Positions 11,901 through 23,900 of a DNA stretch of 64,000 nt are shown here, piece by piece. The notes beneath the pieces are model-generated. The model ran no database searches, was not told the origin of the DNA, and worked only from the letters and a program-made list of their open reading frames with translations. Both the position numbers and the translations under genes were made by a program. Source of the stretch: Macrosoma leucophasiata (Eukaryota; Arthropoda; Insecta; Lepidoptera; Hedylidae); the NCBI GenBank assembly GCA_036365455.1, contig JAWQUS010000004.1, forward strand, positions 1,433,501 through 1,497,500, given 5' to 3'. How positions within the stretch are numbered: position 1 is the stretch's first letter; every line of letters begins with the position of its first letter.

Positions 11901-14900
11901 AAAAACGGTGGCTCGGACCGTAGATCTACAGTAGGCAAAATTGGTGTCCCGACTTCTAAATATTCCATAACTTTAACTTTAACTTTTTTTGGTATTAATT
12001 TCGTTTTCTGTTATATTTCACTTCTTAGAAATAGAATTATCTAGTTGTTGAAGTTGGTATTTTTTAAGGTTTTTTATATTGTGCTTTTATATGTGATCGT
12101 GTGTGCGTGTATTTACGTATGTCCCACTAACCGGTGTAAGCGTAGGAGGTGACATGGAACCAGTGGAAGAGCACGGAAAGCAGGCGACCGAGTACTTCAT
12201 CCGGTGTATCAGGATTGGGAGTGCATAGACCCACCATCAGCCATACGCCGTATCTGCCGAAAAGGCATGTGTTAACAGGGGCCTTATTCTCGTAAAAGCC
12301 TTGTATTTGAATCAAAAAGTCATATTAGGTAAATAAGTCACATACCTGCCAAGCAACTGTCGATCTTCGACAGATATGGGGTCCGGTTGGTTGACGCATA
12401 GGGGCGGCTTCAGTTGTTCTGTGCTGTCTGGGTCTTCTATATTCAGGGGTTTGGCTTCCTTGAGCAGACTGTTCGAGTAAAATAGACGATATAATGGGTA
12501 TTCATATTTTAATAACAATAATAATGTTCTCCAGACCGAATTTCGGTCACGGCGGCCAATCTCAACGGAGACTGACCAGTACATAAAAAAAAATTTTTTT
12601 TTTTTTACTTTCTTACGTCATTGTGTCCAGAATCATGAGTAGGTACTATTACCAGCTTTTTTTCAAAAGAATTCCCTAGATACCTTGTATATTTATCTCC
12701 CTCTATTCTTGACACCATCACCGAAGCAGAGAATAACCGCAGGTTACCTGATGATGGCCTCCACCAGGTTGGTCTGCATGTCCCCGTCCATGTGCCAGGC
12801 GGGCGGCAGGCGCGTGTGCCCCACGGGGGGCAGTTACCTGATGATGGCCTCCACCAGGTTGGTCTGCATGTCCCCGTCCATGTGCCAGGCGGGCGGCAGG
12901 CGCGTGTGCCCCACGGGGGGCAGTTACCTGATGATGGCCTCCACCAGGTTGGTCTGCATGTCCCCGTCCATGTGCCAGGCGGGCGGCAGGCGCGTGTGCC
13001 CCACGTGGGGCAGTTACCTGATGATGGCCTCCACCAGGTTGGTCTGCATGTCCCCGTCCATGTGCCAGGCGGGCGGCAGGCGCGTGTGCCCCACGGGGGG
13101 CAGTTACCTGATGATGGCCTCCACCAGGTTGGTCTGCATGTCCCCGTCCATGTGCCAGGCGGGCGGCAGGCGCGTGTGCCCCACGGGGGGCAGTTACCTG
13201 ATGATGGCCTCCACCAGGTTGGTCTGCATGTCCCCGTCCATGTGCCAGGCGGGCGGCAGGCGCGTGTGCCCCACGGGGGGCAGTTACCTGATGATGGCCT
13301 CCACCAGGTTGGTCTGCATGTCCCCGTCCATGTGCCAGGCGGGCGGCAGGCGCGTGTGCCCCACGGGGGGCAGTTACCTGATGATGGCCTCCACCAGGTT
13401 GGTCTGCATGTCCCCGTCCATGTGCCAGGCGGGCGGCAGGCGCGTGTGCCCCACGTGGGGCAGTTACCTGATGATGGCCTCCACCAGGTTGGTCTGCATG
13501 TCCCCGTCCATGTGCCAGGCGGGCGGCAGGCGCGTGTGCCCCACGGGGGGCAGTTACCTGATGATGGCCTCCACCAGGTTGGTCTGCATGTCCCCGTCCA
13601 TGTGCCAGGCGGGCGGCAGGCGCGTGTGCACCACGTGGTCTCCGCCCCGCCGGCTGTTGTGGCGGTTGCCGTGGCACTGCTGGCAGTATCTGCACGAACC
13701 ATGCCGACATCTCACTCAACATTTCATGTTTATACAGAAAAATCCATAATTCAAACCAATCGCCTAGAATATTTTATCTATATTATAAAAATAAGTCGGA
13801 TTATCCGTCCTGACGCTATAACTTCAGAACGCATGAACCGATTTCCACGGTTTTGCAAAGAAAATTCAAAAATAATATTTATAAAACGACATCCACGCGG
13901 GCGAAGCCGCGGGCAACAGCTAGTGCTAAATAAATACGCTTACACTCAGCCCACACTAGGTATGAACCTGTGACGTGGGTACCGTTGCAAATAAATAATT
14001 GAATTGTGATACACTAACACCCAGACCCGAAACAAATATTACAAATTGTTTTATATTATTTCGCATTAACACATGCTTGTGAAATATATTTTATTTTAAA
14101 GAAAAATGGAAAGAAAAATTTGACTTTCTTTAAAATAAAATATATTTCACAAGCATGTGTTAATGCGAAATAATATAAAACAATTATTAAGGGTAAAAGC
14201 GACTTCTTTACGATATTCAACAAACTGCAAAATCTATTATATCGGTTGCCTAACTAGCATATTTGGTAATAGATGGCGCTGCTGCTACCATAAAGCAATG
14301 CAATAGATGTGAAGGAAAGATTTGACAAATCGGGCAGGACTTCAGTAGCTCAATTGGAAGAGCGGCTGGACTAGATTCCCAGTAGGCCGCGAGTTCGAGT
14401 CTCGCCTGAAGTCAAATTTTTCTTTCCATTTTTCTTTAAAATAAAATAAATATTACAAATATTGGTGCCGGTAATAAATAAAACTAAAATAAGTAAAAAA
14501 GATACCTGATGGGATGATTTCCATTGTAGCTCGCACACTCGTTGGAGAAGCAAATAGAGTACGCTGATTTATCGTTCGATCGACAGTTCTGAAACAACAT
14601 AACAATATAACTTTTAAAACACTCACGTTTAACACTCATTTTACTAATTTTACGATTTTATGAGTCTGTCCACGACCACGGCCCGGTTCGTAAATTAGTA
14701 AAATGAACATAATAATAATAATTGTTTTTATATTATTTCGCATTAACACATGCTTGTGAAATATATTTTATTTTAAAGAAAAATGGAAAGAAAAATTTTG
14801 TGTTCAGGCGAGACTCGAACTCGCGGCCTACTGGGAATCTAGTCCAGCCGCTCTTCCAATTGAGCTACTGAAGTCCTGCCCGATTTGTCAAATCTTTCCT

Positions 14901-17900
14901 TCACATTTTATTGCCTTGCTTTATGGTAGCAGTAGCGCCATCTATTGCCAACCATGCTAGTTAGGCAACCGATATAATAGACTTTTCAGTTTATTGAATA
15001 TCGTAAAGAAGTCGCTTTTACCCTTAATAATTGTTTTTATATTATTTCGCAGTAACACATGCTTGTGAAATATATTTTATTTTAAAGAAAAATGGAAAGA
15101 AAAATTTGACTTCAACCTGCAGATTTCAGGTTGCCTAACTAGCATGGTTGGCAATAGATGGCGCTACTGCTACCATAAAGCAAGGCAATAAAATGTGAAG
15201 GAAAGATTTGACAAATCGGGCAGGACTTCAGTAGCTCAATTGGAAGAGCGGCTGGACTAGATTCCCAGTAGGCCGCGAGTTCGAGTCTCGCCTGAAGTCA
15301 AATTTGTCTTTCCATTTTTCTTTAAAATAAAATATAATAATAATATTTTGAATTTCATCCACTGTGAATTTCCTATGAAGTATTTATTAGATATATATAG
15401 TATATATAGTATATATAGTATTTATTTAGAAATTTATCGGAAACTTGGAGACTCTTAAACTGTTTGAGCCAGGTTACTTACAAATGATTGGTGACCCATT
15501 ATTAATTCGCGAGATTTCCAAAAAATTTACGCGGTACAAATCATAATCACGAACTCAGTATTGACTAGTCATCGACCAAATATAATTGTTGGTAAAAGGG
15601 ATGTTGACTAATTTATTTTTATTGATTTCCTAAAGAGCATTGGATAAATAAATACTATTTGTCTTAGAAACATATAGTCAATAAGTGATATAGTTGTTAA
15701 AACAGCACATTATGACGTCACCGATGAATTGAATGGTGAAATCAAGAAAATTAAATGTTAGAAGCGCATTTTTATAAGCATTTACATCTTTTGACTGTCC
15801 AAGGTCCAGACAAAGGAGATGTTGCAAAAATGTATGGACCTCCGGCCATGTATTGTACACAATATCATTAACAGGCAAAATCAATATAAAAACGTTTTTT
15901 ACTGCATATATTCACTTATTAAGCTTTGTTTGCAGTTACAAAACATTATTTGCAGTTAGAATTGCAACTCAAAACCAACATGGCGAAAATGGCGGGCGAT
16001 GTCATTTTGACAAATTCCACTAATAATCATATTGAAAATGATAAAATCGTTTGAATTAAATGTGGTTGTAACTCTAAAATATATTCTTGAATAAATGAAT
16101 TGTATTTTTTTCGGATACTTCTTTAATTTACCCATTTTTTGAGGTAGTGTACGAACCAGAGCCGAGCTCGCAACATGTCCTTTCTGAATCTCAACATGAT
16201 AATGTTACAACTTACAGGCAGTATTTTATGACCACAACAGTATCTTTATATCTTTCTAATACCAGTACTTACCTTATTTTCGCACACCATCGATACTTGC
16301 TGTTGAGGATGTAGGATATCAAAGAATCTCTGGTTCGGGTGTTCCCTGTCAACAATGAAATTGAATTGTGTGAAGAATTTTACAAAGTCAAACTTAATAC
16401 TCGTGTCGGGAGTGAACGCTTTTCTTCGTAGGGAAGTCCTGTGAATTTCTAGCAAAAATTATGTTTTGGGGAAATTCGTAGAATCATTCATCTATACTAA
16501 TATTATAAAGCTGAAGAGTTTGTTTGTTTGCTTGAACGCGCTTATCTCAGGAACTACTAATCCGATTTGATAAATTCTTTCCGTGTTAGATAGCCCATTT
16601 ATCGAGGAAGGCTATATATATACACACACACACACACGCACACGCTTAGATGAGTAGGAGGGTAGGTAACATTAAAACCGCGCGAAGCCGGGGCATGCCG
16701 CTAGTAATTTGCAATTAGTTGAAAATTATCGTCAAATCGACGTCAATTATTCGTACTTTCGATTTGAAGTAGTAAAGAGTAGGATCAGATCAGTGGTCGC
16801 GACCAGCAGGACGGCGCGGACATATTATTATCGGGAAACTGCGGGTCAATGAACGTTGGCGCACTCGATTCATAGGAAAAGCCGCGCGGCAGTACACAGC
16901 GGGGCACAGGGGAACAGGGGGGTAGTACACAGCGGGGCACAGAGGAACAGAGGGGCAGTGGGACAGTGTGGTAAATAGGCACAGGGGGACAGGAGGGCAC
17001 ACACCGATGTATCTCGTTGGCGCATTCGATGCAGAGGTAGAGCGGCGGGGGCGTTTCGGGGACAGCGAGGTAGGGGCAGGAGGGCAGGGGGGCACACACC
17101 GGTGAATCTCGTTGGCGCACTCGATGCAGAGGTAGAGCGGCGGGGGCAGTGGGGCAGGGGGGCAGGGGGGCACACACCGGTGTATCTCGTTGGCGCACTC
17201 AATGCAGAGGTAGAGCGGCGGGGGCGGTCCGGGGGCAGCAGGGCAGGGGCAGGGGGCAGGGGGGCACACACCGGTGTATCTCGTTGGCGCACTCAATGCA
17301 GAGGTAGAGCGGCGGGGGCGGTCCGGGGGCAGCAGGGCAGGGGCAGGGGGCAGGGGGGCACACACCGGTGTATTTCGTTGGCGCACTCGATGCAGAGGTA
17401 GAGCGGCGGGGGCGTGTCGGAGGCGAAGGTGACGCTGATACAGTGGTCGTAGCACACCTTCGCGGCCTCCGCGCTGCCCGCGTTCGGGCACATGTCGCGC
17501 TGGCACAGGAACGGCACTTGCTCGTCTGCAAACACATAATATAAAAGCAATGTTATTTGCACACTCCACAACACCATTAACATTAAAATCAAAATCATTA
17601 AAATCTCTAACGCAAAACACCGTTTTGGGCATCTATGGGGAAGGGTTTCGCCCAGCAGTGGACGTCTTTAGTTATGTCGGTAACCTTGGTTCTAATGCGG
17701 TAGTGTTTGGAAAGTTTGAAATAAATACTTTATGAATAAGCTAACAATTCTCTCCTCAGTAACTACTGGTTCAGATTGATTTTTTTTTTATTTTTATGCA
17801 AGTCGTATATAAGGCAGACTTGATGCCACTAGACATTCTTTTGCAGTCAATTTTTATATTGGAGAGCTAATTTATGTAGAAAGGCTATATGACACCGCTA

Positions 17901-20900
17901 CGACCAACAGGATCGAAATAATCAATTAAGAATGTTGATAAAACAGGAAAAAACGTGAACACAGCTAGTTAGATGAACCAGTATACTCACTAGCAAACTT
18001 GCAGAGCAGCCCCTTCCGGTCAAACAGGGTGGCGTCGAACGGGGGCCAGTAGTAGAACAGCAGCTTGGCAGCAGACAGCCTCGCCCCGGCCGTGCCGTAA
18101 GCAATCACGCACAATACGTCTCGCACCACCCATTGCTTCATCGCCATCACGCACTCCACTAGCTGGCAATGGTGCGCTAACACACAAAGAAAACCAAATT
18201 CCTAATGCGGTAGACATGCCTCTTTTGAAACGAAGTTTCATATCGCGCGGTACGCTGGCTAAGGGGGCTAGGCGAGCGTCACGAACGATATGGGGTTCTT
18301 CAAAACAGGCGTCAAAAGAGTCCTTCAGGTCTGGCAGCGTGTTGGCAACTCCACTGATGTTGCAAATGTACATATGCGACGGTAACCACTTTTCATCAGG
18401 TGGCCCGTCTGCTTGTCTGTCAATCCTTTGACATAAAAAAATTAGTGCGTAGCACTCGGAGAGGGCTCCCCCCTCTCCGAGCGCTACGCACTTATTTTTT
18501 TACCGAGAATAGGATTCGACTTATTCGTTCTCTCTCTCGACAGTGATAAGCCACGCGACGCGCGCGTCTGCTGTGTATACGTTTCCATTGCTTTGTCGTG
18601 TTCGTGTGTATGTAGTTTTAGTTATTTTTAATATTAAAAAAATAAAAAATGTATTGTGAAAGTGATTCATTACAAGTTGAAGAGGAACTTCGTTCCAATC
18701 GGGTCATCATATCAGCCATAAGACGTCCACTGCTGAACATAGGCCTCCCCCAAGGACCTCCATGCCGACCGATCGGAAGCGACGTGCATCCAGCGGGTAC
18801 CTGCAGCCTTGATCAGGTCGTCGGTCCATCTTGCAGGTGGACGTCCTACGCTGCGTTTGCCGATACGTGGTCTCCACTCGAGAACCTTTCTGCCCCAGCG
18901 GCTATCGGTTCTCCGAGCTATGTGCCCTGCCCACTGCCACTTCAGCTTGGAAATCTGCTTGGCTATGTCAGCGACTTTCGTTCGCCTACGGATCTCCTCA
19001 TTTCTGATTCGATCCAGTAGGGAAACGCCGAGCATAGCCCTTTCCATTGACCGCTGAGTGACTTGGAGCTTTCGTACGAGACCCATAGTGAGAGACCACG
19101 CCAATCGGGTGTCCCACATGTGACACCTCAGACAGTTTTTTTATGGAACGTAGGTGACAAACAGGCATGCAGCTCATGTGGATGTTAAGTGATGATTGCA
19201 GCCTAGGCCTATAGACATCTACACAAAAATCAGTATTGCAAATGGAGGTGCGTTGTTATCCCTGAGAACTAAGTTGATGTGTCTCTGTGTTATTATGGGG
19301 AACACTATAGTGCTGAACACTACCCTTTGGCGGCAGATAGATTAAGCAATGCGGTGGTAGCTACACCCTCGAGCTCCTACACTGAAACTCTACCACCAGT
19401 AGTCTTCTATATTAATCACTCTCATCATATACGCACGCAGATTCTGAAGACTTTTGCCCGCTCCTTCAGAAAGTACTCGACCTATTTGGTCAAGATTCGG
19501 TCAGTTTTTATAAACTATTCAGATCTAGAATGAAGGTAAAATTCCACATTTGGTCGTTTTTCTTCCCTACAACTTAGCTGAATTTCGAAGGAATAAGGGA
19601 GGAGGTAGTACTTATATACATAACAGTATTTAAATAGGTCAAATCATCTATTATACATTACCCAAGGCGAAATAAGAAACCTGCAAAAAAGCATGACTGT
19701 AAATGAACAAGGAAAATCAAAACTATGAAAATGACATACCAAACTATGTGCTGTGATTTAACTCTCTCACGGACCTCAAACACAGACTTCTCACAGAAGT
19801 GTGAGAAGAAAATTAAATCAATCTATACAAGGTTGTACGATTTATTTTTCGCAATAACACATGCGATTGAACTTTAGAAATTAAAGAAAAAACGGAAATA
19901 AAAAATTGACTTCGGGCAGGAATCGAACCTGCGACCTCAGGATAACCAGTCCAGCCGCTTCACCACTAAGCTACTAGACTGGTTATCCTGAGGTCGGAGG
20001 TTCGATTCCTGCCGAAGTAAAATTTATCTTTCCGTTTTTTCTTTAATTTCTAAACTATGAACAAGGTAGTTTCATACTCGTATGTAAAATTAAAAACGAC
20101 GCAAACTTACCTGGATTATTAGAATGCTGGAACACCATCATTATGATTGCTCCGACAGACTGCGAAGCTTGACTTTCTTCTTCCATGCCAGAGTATTTGC
20201 GTGCTGCAATAAAAAAAAACAACATTATAGATAAGGGAGCGTACAAGTATTAACTATGGGGTCTCGTAAAACGTTACGATGCGTTACATTTAAGTCGGCG
20301 AGTAACCTAAATGTGACTACTAGCGCCATCTAGTTTGTCGGAGACGTAACTTAATTATGACTAGGGTAGATTGTTTAATAGAGAATACTAGGTGGCGCCA
20401 CGGGCGGCTTAGGTACTTGGATTTGTTACCTTAGAGGGGATAGTTATTTATAAAGGCTGGCAAATAGTACATGACACAGACGGTCAGTCACGGTCACACA
20501 GTTGAATCGAATTATTGTAAGCCAGTTATGCTGCCAGTTAGAACAGTGAACGTCAGTGATATTAAAATGATATAAAGCGGGTAGTCCTGAACTTGTGATA
20601 GTAGTAGTATTGTATCCTGATAAATATAGTTTCCCGGTCCGAAGGGTTTCTTGCCCGTTCTTCCCTGCCGGAAGTAATCGAATGGGCAGATCTTTGGCAA
20701 TATACGACTTCTCTTCTCTCAATCTTCTGCCAACCTGAGCCTTATTTCATCATCCGCTCGAGTACCCACCTACAGATGCCCACAGACACGAGTAACATGT
20801 CGGTTTAAGGAAAGACACGCCCACAACGCTACCTACATATCCGAACTGGAGAAGGCCCTCCTGTATGTATATACATATATTTTTTTAAAGCGTTGGATGA

Positions 20901-23900
20901 AAATGATTTATCAAGAGGAGTTTTTTACAATATTGAAGGGTGAAATATTATTAAAATCGCCGAACGTAGACGACTCTTGATGTCTCTTCGAAATAATCGT
21001 CTAAAAATAGTTAAGAATTATATATCAAGAGAATGTTCCATGTGTTTCAGTAAAAATATACTCACTGATGGTAAAAGGCAGTATATAATAACAGAGCAGA
21101 TGCAGTATGTCCTGATGCAGCGTGGCAGGGAACACCGCCACGCAGTAAGCCACCAGATACGGTAGGTTGTCGATCATGTCGTACTCCAGGAATGGCAGCA
21201 AGCAGCCCAGGCACTGCAGCACTGCTTGCCCGAACGCTGCAATTGTCAGGTGTTTTAGAAATACAGCCCTACAACACCACACCCCGGACCCTCTGCTAAA
21301 ATTTCATACAAACGCTTATTCTGGTTATATTTCCGTACACAGACATCAATCAGTACACGCGTACACAGAAATGTAGCACGCAGGATTATGACCCTGTATC
21401 GTCACAATTTTAAGTATGTATGTATGTATCTTCACGCCAGGTCCTTAACGGGGTAAGCAGAGAGTTTTGAGCGCCAGATATCCCGGTCCTGACAAACCTC
21501 TCGTGCCTCGTCTACCTTCATCATTCTCTTCATACGTGCACGCAGATTCCTAAGACTTTTGACCCCACCATCAGACAGAACTCGACCTATTTGGTAGGTC
21601 AGTATTGGTCTTCCTGGGCCTCTGCAACTATTCACATTCCACAATATTAAGTGTTACATAAATATCCGGCCGCCGCAAATCTTATTGCTACACACTCGCA
21701 CCTCAACCCGCCTAAATTAACCGCTACGGTGTTACTCTGTTAATTCTATGGTGATCACCATCATGGACTTCTCATTTCCATCCTCCACTATCTGAACACG
21801 CAAGAACCTTCAACATTGGCAATTACGCGTGAACCGCTAAAACCTAAAACAATCTTGACATAAGTCGTCGCACTGGCTACGTGACCAAATTAACTAAAAA
21901 TAGACCGCTCGCTCGCCCGCTCGCAACCTCACTGTTGATGTTTGTTCAACTGCCTCACGAGAGGGGGTGATGGGTGAGGCGGGGAAATCGGGCGGGACGT
22001 CGAAGTGTCCATTCTATAGGTAGTATTATTAGATAATATTATATTGTGACGACCCGGTTAGTCCAGCGGTGCGAAACCACCGTTTGATTCGAAGGGTCGC
22101 GGGTTCGATCCCCGCACCGAAACAAATATTTGTATGGCCTACAGATATTTGTTTCGGGTCTGGGTGTTTGTCTATGTGTTGTATGTGTACAACGGCATCC
22201 ATGACACAGGTTTATACCTACTGTGGGGCCGTGAGTGTAAGCGTATTTTATTTATTATTTATATTCTGTATATATGTATTATATTATACTCTGACCATAC
22301 CATGTATCCCATACTGGAGATGCGGTGCTGAGTCTACCAGTTGTGATATGGCGTTGAAGAGCCCCTTGTAGTCCAGGTTGGGGTACAGAGCCATCCTGTC
22401 GGCGTCATCGTCCGCGTCGCGGATCATCTCCAGCGGCGATCTGTGCACATCCTTCAGTACACCTGTAAACATAATTCCAACGGCCTTACTGATATACAAC
22501 GTGTAACAGGTGTAGTATGCTTAGGGTGTGCATACTGTTCGTACAAACTGAGGACAACTTATTTCTTAAATAAATTAAATACAGAAACATGTAATTTCAC
22601 TTCATGTATATTATGATTATAACCCGATTTTCTAATCGGGGTGTAAGAGAGTGTGCATTATTCCCGTTACATCTTGAAATATCCGTGTGACACAAAATAG
22701 CTATGTCCACACAGTGCCCTTCTCTGTTCATCAAGGACATGCATCACAGTGAAGTTAACGGCGAACGTGAGGCATGCCCTAGATCAGAGGTTCCCAAACT
22801 ATTTTTTCTTGTAGACCCCTTTCAATTTCTTCCTGGTTTCCGTGGACCCCCTTCCTCCTTCCTTGCTACATTTATATCACATTCCCATATTTCCACATTT
22901 CATTCACGCCTTTCTACGTAGACCCCCATCGAGTCTCCCATGGACCACTTTGGGAATCACTGGTATGATGTAAGTAAATTGTTACTATCGGTGTATGTGT
23001 TGAGATCCATTATCGTGGATCCCCATTTTCATTTCATGGACCCCCAAATTTTTTTTCGCTGACGCCGACCCCTTTCAGTTTGTCATTGCCCAGGGGTCGA
23101 TATAGACTACTTTGGGAATCACTGGCCTAGATGCATGCGCTGAAAGTTGAGATTGTAGCGCCCGCTGTAATACCCATCTTTTTGCAGATTACTCATCTTT
23201 TCGCCACGGATGGATTTCTGTGACACTAGGAACAGAAATAGGCAACTTAAGTGACGCAAAAGCGTGCGTAAAGTGCGGGTTTTAGGTCACACTGTCTTAT
23301 AAAGCTCTAAGCGTATGTTGCACCAAGATTCAAGATTAAAGTTAAAGTAGGTAATTGTAACAAATATCGTGGTGCAATCCAGACTTAGTGTTGACTTTTT
23401 TTTTAAATATCAGCAAAATTGAAAATGTCCGATCGAAAGGATTTGATATAAGCATAGGTCGAAATGAAATTAGGCTCTTTAAAGAACGTATATGGACAGA
23501 GCCGGGCTCTGTAGTAATATAAATGATGCATAGCACTTGGCGTTGGGACGTGAGAACGCTGACGCCCCATCGCCCACTAGCGGAAGAATTATTTTCTACT
23601 GGAAGAAAATCTGCCGCTGGTGCAGTCAGTCAACCGAACAATGCTGGTCAAACCATTCCAGGGGGCATAAGTGAAATAAAGCAAAATGGGTAGCAGCGTC
23701 CTGCGATAACACTACCACCACCAGCGCCATTCCGCATGCGAAGCGTGGCGATTATGACATATCTCCCTTTTGGGGAGGCTTTGTTCTAGCAGTGGATATA
23801 TTTCGGCTATGATGATATGCTATGATACTTACTAAGCAAGGTCTGTGAGAAATATTTGACTGTATTGGCGATGTCTGTGCCGGACGGTAGCGGCTGAATG

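Noticed and set aside
12741..13640. CRISPR-like appearance of regular repeats
   Set aside because: There are no unique spacers between repeats; units are contiguous copies of an exon end in a eukaryotic intron.
12685..13973. Plus-strand frames of 354 and 393 codons with a 30-residue repeat
   Set aside because: Antisense reading of the 90-bp exon-10 array. A 90-bp period keeps any frame open, and no start, splice or domain evidence supports a gene.
16438..16455. Earlier acceptor (GCTAG) for unc79 exon 8
   Set aside because: It would enter in the wrong phase after exon 7; the CACAG acceptor at 16439 restores the frame.
3008..17410. Arrays as pure assembly collapse or duplication error
   Set aside because: Cannot be excluded from sequence alone, but units within an array differ by ordered mutations and two unit types alternate in exon 19, which random misassembly would not create.
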